Positions 18,401 through 25,294 of a DNA stretch of 45,671 nt are shown piece by piece (within the stretch, counting starts at the first letter, position 1; each line of letters starts with the position of its first letter). This DNA comes from Candidatus Dojkabacteria bacterium (lineage in GTDB: Bacteria > Patescibacteriota > Dojkabacteria > SC72 > JAHDCA01). The stretch covers positions 2,604 to 48,274 of the forward strand of contig JALWDW010000012.1 of assembly GCA_027036675.1 (NCBI GenBank), given 5' to 3'. The translations under genes and the position numbers were made by a program. The notes beneath the pieces were generated by a model. The model made no database searches and was not told the origin of the DNA. It was given only the letters and a program-made list of their open reading frames with translations.

Positions 18401-19840
18401 GCGGCGCACGGCTTGAGTCCGTTGAGCCAGCCTGTAGCTGCTGTTGCACCTGGCTGGGCTAATGCCGACCTCTTCGCGCAGTTGAATCAAATACAGCAAG
18501 CGATGGTAGGTGCGCAGGTAGTCAAGACTGCCGTGGTAGCGGCTCCGGCTGTCGACGCTGCCGTGACAGGCGGTGTCTTGGGAGCTGCAGTGGGTACGGG
18601 ATTGGTATCAGCCTTGCTGTATGCGCCGGATGACAAAGCTGCTGGCATGCGACAAACTGCTTCTGCTCCAGCGACAGCGGGGAACAGTGGTGGATCACGG
18701 GGACCTAATCCACCTGTACAACCGAGAGGAAGTGGACGTCGAGGTGGTGGTAGGTGGATCCCTGCAGATGATGGATCACAACCAAGGTCTCGAGGTGGTG
18801 GTTGGGTTCCTGCAAATGGTGGGCCACGTCCTGGGTGGGATGGACGAACGCCGAGAGGGCGCGTTGATCAAGGATATCCACCGGTAGCTCCGCAGAGTTA
18901 CAGAGGGCGTGAATTCTCTCCCACAGCCCAGCGTACTATGGTGACAGGTCTTGATCGTAGGCAAGTCACACAACAAACTCAGGTTGTTCAGGATAATCGT
19001 CAGCACATTGATGTTGGGGGTGGAAACAAACTTCCTCGTGATAATGGGGGTGGGGCTGCCCGCTTCATTAACAATATAAAGATCGTCAATAATGGCTCGC
19101 AAGGTCTGACAGGTGGAGGGCGAGGGTCGTCTGTGAATTTGGGTGATGGAGGAAGCCAGTCGTGGCGCGTTGCACCACCGGTTCCTAAGGGTGATTCCAA
19201 TGATTTCAATATTGAAGAGGAAACTTGGAGGCGGCGGTTAACACATAAGTGGGCTGGAGAGGGCGTAGGTGAGCCCGAAGCACCTTCAACTAGAAGAAGG
19301 ACGACACAACATGGACCAAGTATTGATAGCATCAATACTGATTTTGAAACTGCTGCTCGTCAAGAACGGCAAGAACTGCAAGATCAGGCCGAAGATATTG
19401 GGGTGCCTCGTTTGCAAAGGATCAGGGGGGCTGGTGCCACGAGGGTACCTTCGAGAGGGGCTCTTAAGGAAGTCGGTGCGAAGCCACCACCCGTGGAACC
19501 GCAAACCACTCATCAAGGTAGACCCGCGCCAGCTGTTCGGCATGTGAATCCGACAGACGACCCCGGATTTCTTAGTAGAAAACGAGTTAATGACGCTGGT
19601 CTGGGCACCGCTGGGTCACCAGAAAACTCGCAATGGCAAGAATGGAATAGTAGCAATGGTGCCATAGCAGGGGCAGGGGAGTATGTGTCGTCAGAGATGT
19701 ATACCCCAAAAAACAGCCCGGGCCTGAGGAAGCGAGCCAAATCTCGGTTCAATGCATTTCTAAGCAGTATGGGTGACGCCATGAGCGAGCCAGTAATTAG
19801 AATTCCGAAGCCACGGTGGGGTTGGCGCCGTAAGAAGTAA
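12437..19840 (+). CDS. Giant (~2467 aa) coiled-coil protein with Gly-rich hydrophobic segments and EF-hand
   Basis: No family is recognised over its length. The ORF opens with a TTG at 12431; the ATG at 12437 is preferred. Residue numbers count from 12431. The first ~1500 residues are acidic with long helical stretches rich in Glu, Lys and Gln (for example around 885-960 and 1245-1290), so coiled coils are likely. Glycine/alanine-rich hydrophobic segments occur at about 1560-1613, 1785-1807 and 2034-2067, resembling membrane-inserting hairpins. A canonical EF-hand loop DLNGDGFLSGGE lies at about 1857. The last ~400 residues are low-complexity Gly/Arg/Pro/Gln-rich. There is no N-terminal signal peptide. 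Its position heading a cluster with a VirB6-like protein suggests a structural or secreted role, unproven. Confidence 0.85.
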   Translation: MEMMGMSENFSDGALDSEVVKVQQFESAEVNFDGGVDVEGIISITGGDGLLVKGEQGNTFTIRSEFGFDDDDGMHGPFTLEIMSDGAEKPSVVLNATWKQVESAGQGGNVMDKGRVESDALSELQEVVDVLRGAREAVAKDDRVGSEDGAGDLVKVLDGMIGAVTGEGAHTETKKIHAKEDDGDQVDVATPAEAYAKLALQGFEVSREDGVALHVDSLKEASTIEVGDLTIEVSPNDDSSDISIEFTDRDGGNVSLTLGYSTEASESGEETSLFEKAAVSTDDVRHLEGIVKKLSEVNFDGLEPEDNERLAALKTLVDMVDEQAEEVVAQKIADYRSAGRKLALNYATHQAEVNENVKEGHERMEARARNRIYVNAKERAKQRHLEKIAAQEDMMWDAHGLTEFVGNDVVEEAKRNFANVQKMVESGGAVVEVDSDYKELASKGFDGSFKLYSSISEGLSLHGKEYMVLQGKDGSVGGFVEADQLVRALITEPTFNVDVENGVVTILVPGGSGTAESEEGGVSHYRSITLPMAKAMEMYAQVEQYHLSQVEDDMEGVQEGERKDGQTGKVAPSEIKASGTYADFWETMGSSRYQRAESLEQGEKTNVDAVAKAVFEMLVQKGYIIDPDDLRVLEDRIHDLEEGETDTRRTEYATYERVKRIEELFEIIGVHDRDLRNRVIELKVSIEELPMRARRNAVVEVVNEGDPDKAGPALLAQMIIAAMEQETEIMGELHIDSGPNNKAAENDVNTASQVGSTGEGVESLSDIRDIVDAAATDPDVRAGLESLGFPEFDPENPKEFSDAVNEYLRLHPVAEQLIKDYLKAQQGGDGGVIETEVRETSGVDPKEVYNKYQKALARISQDAVQDLQPKVDALADRVDVPRVEADIPTVEASSTAENASRESQKESLSAMVEKNLAEIERLREDLQRIDQRLGQLQDTMTKILEYLESGSPSEGALAELLAVTNAKPAAEKAESDEKDGDPVSELINIITQKTGAEDLQSMTVEDVIRLLQGSLNVSEASPVQRKDGGVEQVGATVGGAGSEGAKLSDKDVELMQTILTLLEGIGASQENGTDASVRSGEGESIDPTKVSFGEVLQKMLSDAGEGGANKLPENLAHILDLLKDAQPSENAAENVIEGGSLSLEHVQDLIDSLIASTPGFEDIEGVTLKDLRKLVSNELSKDGGSPNSDALQLLSMLLDAYSAGGDPSEDGKVKIDDFKKILQTGGFKDLVRQYAEEQTNIRKKAEGQLESTREEIDTLTRERDRIKAEIDRRMAENARVEDAQATLNTEGVLAEADMNGFTVEQLHDESQALWQEIQQYNEVEAVIEGARDAIAVMNVFIEMTDEEFATFASQLIQDSHRLNQPALKEFADEFLKDRGTRTVKREASLSSFIGFLNARLNDESYRWDSLEEKEMYQKAYEYLQDLVMNDPSLGDFLMFRRAEPADSVEEQNDLYLFVNQDIHALNAELDSIAQGRSLDQMQSDLQGINAELARRGERVDVPTLAEQAAETARNSDVLNSNLDALSSEIDLLAQKQEAETGGIAKFFKKAADILTPVLGGIGTKMLLGAGTAALVGATIASGGLLGIAVATVAGATVGAAGGALTGGLFSGVLHYDVFYTDKHNPWAEHARKTNAIWNTLTGKNKVRERMISEYRIQDRLGVLAQTFQHLDVMRVNGVSSYDMATVSEVTGLSEAALQEAFVQMYVLRELTNYIGLEDVLPQVQNADGQNVDLMTVLTSLSRTLPVIAQTNGWDINALKDRGDDMATEAYKKGKSAAIWMKVKKGALIGGIAGGIAGLIDGLHAAKTAAEGVQAGQAHIAELGKQAGEEQEKAIRAALLKGGEDPTKAAKLMGKFDLNGDGFLSGGELARMREAMMGGVGHVTPPHSAWEQLQAQMSGGSVNMQHVFPKWDLASTHAHGAMWDMRPDGSAWSGLQHNAMEALASHVDPATLQQPDAMNAYLDLLYSHVDKAGNVVSNTFTDKDVLQALAAHGLSPLSQPVAAVAPGWANADLFAQLNQIQQAMVGAQVVKTAVVAAPAVDAAVTGGVLGAAVGTGLVSALLYAPDDKAAGMRQTASAPATAGNSGGSRGPNPPVQPRGSGRRGGGRWIPADDGSQPRSRGGGWVPANGGPRPGWDGRTPRGRVDQGYPPVAPQSYRGREFSPTAQRTMVTGLDRRQVTQQTQVVQDNRQHIDVGGGNKLPRDNGGGAARFINNIKIVNNGSQGLTGGGRGSSVNLGDGGSQSWRVAPPVPKGDSNDFNIEEETWRRRLTHKWAGEGVGEPEAPSTRRRTTQHGPSIDSINTDFETAARQERQELQDQAEDIGVPRLQRIRGAGATRVPSRGALKEVGAKPPPVEPQTTHQGRPAPAVRHVNPTDDPGFLSRKRVNDAGLGTAGSPENSQWQEWNSSNGAIAGAGEYVSSEMYTPKNSPGLRKRAKSRFNAFLSSMGDAMSEPVIRIPKPRWGWRRKK

Positions 19841-20340
19841 AGCGTCCTTGAGGTCTGGAGTTTCGAAAAAAACGAAAAATAAAAGTACGGACCGGGCTAA
19901 ATGTATGATTCGGAGCTATCGTGATATCTTGCGCGTCGAGCGTACTATTAGTATCCTCGACGTGCACGCCGTCGATAGTAATCATGCGTCAAGACAACTT
20001 TTGTCCCTTATCTCCGAGTTTTGCAATTTCCACTCTTCCGATCAGGAGCGAACTAATCCGGTTTTTCGATCGTACGCTCCCTTTGTGTATATTTAATGCC
20101 ACACTCTATTCAACCGCAGTAGACAACGTATTCAAGTCAAAATAAAAGATATAGAGTAATCGTATTCCGTTACGAGTCTATACAGGACCATAGTCGCATG
20201 TGATATAACAGACACCGTTAGTGTTCCCGGTTAGGAGTGATCTTTTAGATACAACGGATCATGAACCGAAAACAAAACTTAGCATGTTCGTCTTATGCAC
20301 CAAATGAACTCTGCCTCTTACGCCCCCGCGTAGCTGACCC
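19841..20340. other. Noncoding gap with strong stem-loop
   Basis: No convincing gene is seen; the small ORFs here have no family features. A 7-pair stem CGTCGAG/CTCGACG (19934-19940 with 19956-19962) encloses an inner TAC/GTA pairing. The same CTCGAC arm could instead pair with GTCGATAGTAAT just downstream (to 19982), giving two mutually exclusive folds. No T-run follows, so a simple intrinsic terminator is not supported. The promoter of the next gene lies at the right end. Confidence 0.4.
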
Positions 20341-20369
20341 TTGCCCCATCCCCCGGATTTTGTTACACT
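20341..20369 (+). promoter_or_regulatory. Promoter of the 1474-aa exoprotein gene
   Basis: TTGCCC (20341-20346), 17-base spacer, TACACT (20364-20369) preceded by TGT (extended -10). The leader would be about 18 bases with no Shine-Dalgarno sequence. Confidence 0.6.
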
Positions 20370-20393
20370 GGACGCAGTTAAACAACGGATTAC

Positions 20394-23300
20394 ATGTCCA
20401 CTATGAATGCACCGAAACCAAAAGGTCGACTACTGAAACTCTTTGTCAAAGCGCTCCTTGTTGCCGGCTTGATAACGGGAGTTTTTGCTATTGCATGGAC
20501 ATACTACACCCACCTTGGGGGCAACTACGACCGAATACAGGTAACCAATCTGACCGATCGCAGTGCGACGATCGTATGGGTCTCGGATAAACCGGCCATC
20601 GGTAAAGTGGCCATCCAAGAAGGTAGATCGCGATCGCCGGTGCGACTCAAAGCTGATGGACAGATATTTTACGATGACAGAGATATTGCCAGAGCGATGT
20701 TGGCGACTCATGAAACAGATCGACGAAAGGTGAAAGTGCAGGATTATGGGGAATATTATGTTCACCATATTACAATTCCAGATTTGGACCCAGAGCATGA
20801 ATATTCATTTTATATCAGCGATGGAGGCTTGTTTACCAAGGGTGCGGTATCTTCGTTTCGCACCATACCCGCATTGGATGCCTTGGTCACCCCGTACCCG
20901 ATGTATGGCAAAGTGGTATTCAACTACGACGAGGTACCGGAGCACGGCTTTGACGGAGTAGTGTTTGCAAAACCCATACTCAAGGGTCGGGAAGTCAACC
21001 CGATATCCGCAGTCGTCAATGCCGATGGTTCGTATTACTTAGATCTGACTGCTTATCGCACGGCGGAGGGGAAGATGATTGATTTATCCTTACCTGTCGT
21101 GCAGAGTGTATCAGCCGATATGGGTCTGATCGGGTCCGTCCCGCCAACTTCTGTTGACTTGGACGAGATAGCTCCTATGCCAAACCTCGTCGTAGTTCGA
21201 GGGCGTCCGTACGGTGTGAGTGAGACAGATGCCAATATTGCAGGGCTGACAAGTGAACGGTCTTTTACAATGTCATTTTTTGACCGTATCGCCAACCTTA
21301 ATCCTAGTGTATCTGCGGCAGACAATTGTTGTAATACGGCTGGATACCATACTTGTAATGTGGAGTCTGAATGGGTCGCTGGGTACAATGCCTGTAGTGC
21401 TAAACAATGTACCGCATGCGGGCAAGGCAATAGCAGCGAGCAGGCGAAGAAAGAGGATGCGAAAAAGGCGGGATGCAGTGGCGATAAGTGGAATGAACGG
21501 CAATGTAAGATGGTTGGTGGAAATCAGGGAATGTGTGAATCTGGTGGGTTTACCAGATACCCGCAAGACCAGGGCTATTGTATACCATCGGACGGTGGCG
21601 CATGTACGAAAAATTGTCCACCGCCGGAGCCCCCTGCGACTCCGGCTCCTGCCGCGGCGGCGCAAGCTGTGGAGAGACCTCCCAATATATGTATTGAAGG
21701 TGAGCTGGTAGAGCTCACGGATGATAATGCCGATCAATTTGTTGCGCATACCTGTGATGCAAACAATCGTTGCATCACAGGTCAGGTGTGTGGCAATGAC
21801 GATTGCAATCAGTGTAAGTGTTATGGGCAAGATATCGATCCTGGCACGATGTGTCTTAGTAACGGGATGAGTAGGGCTGTTGGTGTGGGTGCGTCATCGA
21901 CTGGGGGTATCTTATATCATTATATAGTAGATAATGGTAGTGTCCCCCCTTATTGTACGAAATCTAGGCATACAAAATTGACAATAAAGGAGATAAATAA
22001 CCGCCAAAATGCATTTATAAATGATAATTTATGTCAGGAAGCGTTGAAAAAAATGAATAAAGGTGACAACGGTGTACCTGTATGTACTCCGTCTACTTGT
22101 ACAGGTTGTACCAGAGAAGTTAAATGTTCTAAGACAGTTGATGGTGAAGTGAGACGTGGACATTGTGGTGATAATGGTAAAGGTGTTGATGTTTGCATGG
22201 TGGATGATCCTCAAGGAGGTGCAGGTGGTGGCGGTGCTGCAGTTTTTGAGGTCGTGTCGATAATTACTGAAGGTGATCAAGCGGTTCCCGTGTGTCGTGA
22301 TGATTGCATGCCAGGTACTGTTGTGAGTGGGTTTATAGACCTCATATGTACTTATCATACAGAGATAGTACCTTCTGGGAGTGGTGGCACTTGGACATCA
22401 ACAAATACAAGGTGTATGAGACATATTCGAGCAAAACCTGGTCCTGATACTGTCCCATATTGTACTAATGTTGACCATGAAGGGGCGCATGTAAAACAAT
22501 CTTGTTACTGTAAAGCTGGTTGGACAGACAGAATTGTTCCCAATCCCAAAAGTGACATTTGTTGGGATGGGGTAAATAAGGGTTGCAGGCCTAGCGATGC
22601 TGAAGATAAAGACTGCGTTCATGAAGAAAGCGGGGATAAAGGTAAGTGCAAAAAAGTGACAACGAACGGCTATACTCAAATGAAGTGCATCACCCCCGGC
22701 CAATCCGCCCTTCCCCTCCTCGCCCCGCCCCGCGTGGCGACTACGACCTTGGAGCCCACAAGGCCAATCGCCGGGCTGCTATCAACAGTGCATGCCCCAA
22801 TTCCTGAACCGCCTGCAGGTGAACCCCAACAGCCAGACGTGGAATTCATACCCGACACGACGGGTGATCTTGGAGGACGGTTCAAATTCCGCAGACCCGG
22901 CATGTATTGCGCCGACATCCTCGGAGCCAACCGATGCTTTGATATCACGGAAGCTGATACACCGATATATCTTTATCTAGATTTAAACAATGAAGACGAG
23001 TGGGATGGAGTGTTTGACACAGGTGATCTCTCATTGGGAGTTGTATATTTGGATGACGAACTCGGAGGCTTCACATTGCAATACACACCCGTAGTATCCA
23101 GAACAGCTGATGAATCTGAATCTGTAGGTTCTATTGCAGTGTGCGGAGATGGAGTAACCGAAGGATCGGAAGCGTGTGATGACGGTAATACGTATCAAGG
23201 CGATAGTTGTAGTGCTGATTGTTCCACATTTTATGGGACTACGGAACTTACATGTAATAAAACAGCTGATTGTGTGGATGATCGAGGGAATGTGCCGTTT

Positions 23301-24818
23301 GGAGTAGGTTGTTATCAAGGATATTGTCGATCGGCAGCTCCATCTTGTTTAGATGAAGCTGGAAAGCCTGATTTGAAGAAGCGAGGCAAAGCATGTACCG
23401 ACCTTTTTGGTAATACAGCGGAACGCCACTGTTCTTTGAAGCCTGACAATACACCAGGGGATCTGACCGATAATTATATATGGTGTGGTCGAGACGGGGT
23501 TGGCTTTGACTCGCCAGTGTCCTCTTTGGATCGCAGGGTTCGGTGCGAGGCTGATGTCGACTGTGGACCTCTACCTCAGACCTCGGAATTTGAAAACCAC
23601 TCCATTTCTTGTGAAAGTCATTTCTGTGTGATCACACCGGATCCAGTCACCATCCAACCGGGTGAGACATGCGACAACCCAGGTGGCGTATGCCTATGCA
23701 GTACATATGATGGCGAGTTGCCGGATCAGGTCATCTGTCCGGTGAGTGCTGATGCAGTCGTCGCTCAAGTGGGGGTAGGAATCCCGTTATCAGCCATGCC
23801 GGCGTATGATGGAGATGACGATATCGTATACATACCGGGATATCCGCAATTGTTGACGGGCGAAAAATGTGAAGGTCCATATTGTGCTTGCGAGGAATTA
23901 TCAGGAGTGTTTACCAGTCAGGGGCATACATGCGAACCTTGGCATAAGCGTGGGTACGGTGACGAATCAAACAAATCGGACTCAGCTGCTCAACGTAATC
24001 CATCGATACTCCGACTGGTTTCTCCCGTGCATGCCGAATCTATCAAACTGTCCGCAAAAAATGGCATCTTCGCAGTGGAAAAGTCTGGTACTTATTGCAC
24101 ACAAGTGCAAAACAAGAAGTACTGTTTTGCCATACCGACCGGTGAGCGCGAGTATAGGCTGTACATCGATGTCAATTCCAATGGGGAATTTGATGAAGGG
24201 GATGTCGATTTGGGTAAAGAATTTACGAATATAGAAATTGCGCAAGAATCCACGTACTTTGAATACGAACTGCATAGTGGTTTCAATTTGGTGGCGTTTC
24301 CGTTTGTATCGGATGCTTACGGGCAAAGTGCAGCGTCTATGTTGGATTATCTCAATGCGCAGTATTCCGATGCGTTTTATTCAATATCTGAATACGACAA
24401 TGACGGATGGCATGTAGTGGGTAATCGAAACGGGGCCACGTATGCATCAAACGATTTCCAAGTCATCCCGGGCAAGGGATACCTTTTGAAGACCAAGCGC
24501 AACGTACAGGTGCGATTATCCGGCAAATCAGTGCAAACACCCGTACCAGTCTATGTACATCCGGGGTGGAATCTCCTTGCGATCGCCGGCACTCGTACTC
24601 CGTACACCGCGCAACGCGTACTCAATGAGATGAACGAAGCCGAATACGAGGCGGACAACATGAGCCGATGGGATGTCTTATTGGGTAGGTACAATGGTCT
24701 ACAGAGAGGGGAAGACACCGGACAACCGGTATTTTACGGCTTCGATTATCCGCTTGTTGACTTGGAATCGTATTTTGTACGAGTGCAAAGCGGGAGTGGC
24801 GACTGGACTCCTAAGTAA
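20394..24818 (+). CDS. Large anchored cysteine-rich surface protein with FN3-like and DUF4215-type modules
   Basis: A basic N-terminus and one hydrophobic segment (about 14-33) anchor the 1474-aa protein with its bulk outside. Next comes an FN3-like domain (~44-155: VTNLTDRSATIVWVSDKPAIG...) and a following beta module, a pair repeated in the 684-aa protein at 25.3 kb. Residues ~310-1200 hold most of the 68 cysteines I counted. Within them CGDGVTEGSEACDDGN (~916) matches the Myxococcus cysteine-rich repeat/DUF4215. YLDLNNEDEWDGVFDTGD and YIDVNSNGEFDEGD are calcium-loop-like. The C-terminus (from ~1294) has the paired SGFNLVAFP and PGWNLLAIAG segments shared with the VanY-type protein at the window start. 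Base composition is mosaic within the gene. The function is unknown; adhesion or cell contact is a guess. Confidence 0.85.
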   Translation: MSTMNAPKPKGRLLKLFVKALLVAGLITGVFAIAWTYYTHLGGNYDRIQVTNLTDRSATIVWVSDKPAIGKVAIQEGRSRSPVRLKADGQIFYDDRDIARAMLATHETDRRKVKVQDYGEYYVHHITIPDLDPEHEYSFYISDGGLFTKGAVSSFRTIPALDALVTPYPMYGKVVFNYDEVPEHGFDGVVFAKPILKGREVNPISAVVNADGSYYLDLTAYRTAEGKMIDLSLPVVQSVSADMGLIGSVPPTSVDLDEIAPMPNLVVVRGRPYGVSETDANIAGLTSERSFTMSFFDRIANLNPSVSAADNCCNTAGYHTCNVESEWVAGYNACSAKQCTACGQGNSSEQAKKEDAKKAGCSGDKWNERQCKMVGGNQGMCESGGFTRYPQDQGYCIPSDGGACTKNCPPPEPPATPAPAAAAQAVERPPNICIEGELVELTDDNADQFVAHTCDANNRCITGQVCGNDDCNQCKCYGQDIDPGTMCLSNGMSRAVGVGASSTGGILYHYIVDNGSVPPYCTKSRHTKLTIKEINNRQNAFINDNLCQEALKKMNKGDNGVPVCTPSTCTGCTREVKCSKTVDGEVRRGHCGDNGKGVDVCMVDDPQGGAGGGGAAVFEVVSIITEGDQAVPVCRDDCMPGTVVSGFIDLICTYHTEIVPSGSGGTWTSTNTRCMRHIRAKPGPDTVPYCTNVDHEGAHVKQSCYCKAGWTDRIVPNPKSDICWDGVNKGCRPSDAEDKDCVHEESGDKGKCKKVTTNGYTQMKCITPGQSALPLLAPPRVATTTLEPTRPIAGLLSTVHAPIPEPPAGEPQQPDVEFIPDTTGDLGGRFKFRRPGMYCADILGANRCFDITEADTPIYLYLDLNNEDEWDGVFDTGDLSLGVVYLDDELGGFTLQYTPVVSRTADESESVGSIAVCGDGVTEGSEACDDGNTYQGDSCSADCSTFYGTTELTCNKTADCVDDRGNVPFGVGCYQGYCRSAAPSCLDEAGKPDLKKRGKACTDLFGNTAERHCSLKPDNTPGDLTDNYIWCGRDGVGFDSPVSSLDRRVRCEADVDCGPLPQTSEFENHSISCESHFCVITPDPVTIQPGETCDNPGGVCLCSTYDGELPDQVICPVSADAVVAQVGVGIPLSAMPAYDGDDDIVYIPGYPQLLTGEKCEGPYCACEELSGVFTSQGHTCEPWHKRGYGDESNKSDSAAQRNPSILRLVSPVHAESIKLSAKNGIFAVEKSGTYCTQVQNKKYCFAIPTGEREYRLYIDVNSNGEFDEGDVDLGKEFTNIEIAQESTYFEYELHSGFNLVAFPFVSDAYGQSAASMLDYLNAQYSDAFYSISEYDNDGWHVVGNRNGATYASNDFQVIPGKGYLLKTKRNVQVRLSGKSVQTPVPVYVHPGWNLLAIAGTRTPYTAQRVLNEMNEAEYEADNMSRWDVLLGRYNGLQRGEDTGQPVFYGFDYPLVDLESYFVRVQSGSGDWTPK

Positions 24819-24833
24819 GACCCGTGGTATATT
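24804..24833 (+). promoter_or_regulatory. Promoter of the DUF948-like gene
   Basis: TGGACT, 18-base spacer, TATATT preceded by TGG (extended -10). It overlaps the end of the upstream gene and leaves a leader of about 20 bases. Confidence 0.5.
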
Positions 24834-24860
24834 GGTGTATTAAAATAAATAGTTGGATTT

Positions 24861-25223
24861 ATGAACGAAGTACCCGCAGAATTTTGGATTGTTATCGTCA
24901 CATCACTGACCATAGGCGTATTATTGGTATTTTTCTATTTAATAGAGGCACTGCGCAAATTGACCGCCACATTGGACGAATCTCAACGCAGTGTACGTAA
25001 GACAAACCTGATATTGGATACGGTAAATCTGATTGTCACTGATGCCAGAGATGAGATGATCATGATGATGGAGACTTTCGGATTGTTGCGACGGAATGTC
25101 TTTTCCCCGTTGAGCAATATCGGGGCGGTGGCTACGGCTGTCAAAGCATTTCTTGACGGAGCAAAAGGAGAAGGTAAATCGAAAAGTCGTAGACGAGGCA
25201 AACGTTCCAAGACGGCAAGGTAA
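24861..25223 (+). CDS. Small single-pass membrane protein, DUF948-like
   Basis: The 120-aa protein has one N-terminal membrane segment (about 9-29, FWIVIVTSLTIGVLLVFFYLI), then an amphipathic helix (LTATLDESQRSVRKTNLIL) and a basic tail (KSKSRRRGKRSK). The order of membrane segment, 'kLtaTLdeS' helix and a short 'FSPLSNIGAVATAVK' motif is like DUF948/YtxH-type proteins, whose role is unknown. It lies between two exoprotein genes, 43 bases after the first and 71 before the second. Confidence 0.7.
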   Translation: MNEVPAEFWIVIVTSLTIGVLLVFFYLIEALRKLTATLDESQRSVRKTNLILDTVNLIVTDARDEMIMMMETFGLLRRNVFSPLSNIGAVATAVKAFLDGAKGEGKSKSRRRGKRSKTAR

Positions 25224-25280
25224 TTTTAAAAATTCGCGTCAGATGCATGGGCCCAGTGTGTGCTGATACCATTTATCATG

Positions 25281-25286
25281 TATAAT
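25281..25286 (+). promoter_or_regulatory. -10 box giving a near-leaderless start
   Basis: TATAAT lies 8 bases before the ATG at 25295, so transcription should start within about 2 bases of the start codon. No good -35 is seen at 16-18 bases. Confidence 0.5.
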
Positions 25287-25294
25287 GACGTAAG

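Noticed and set aside
19848-20145. Two overlapping plus-strand ORFs (82 and 74 aa) in the gap after the giant gene
   Set aside because: Low-information sequences in two frames of the same stretch, overlapping the hairpin; no recognisable domain or start signal.
20261-20590. 109-aa ORF overlapping the start of the 1474-aa protein
   Set aside because: It overlaps a clear promoter and the signal-anchor of the real gene in another frame.
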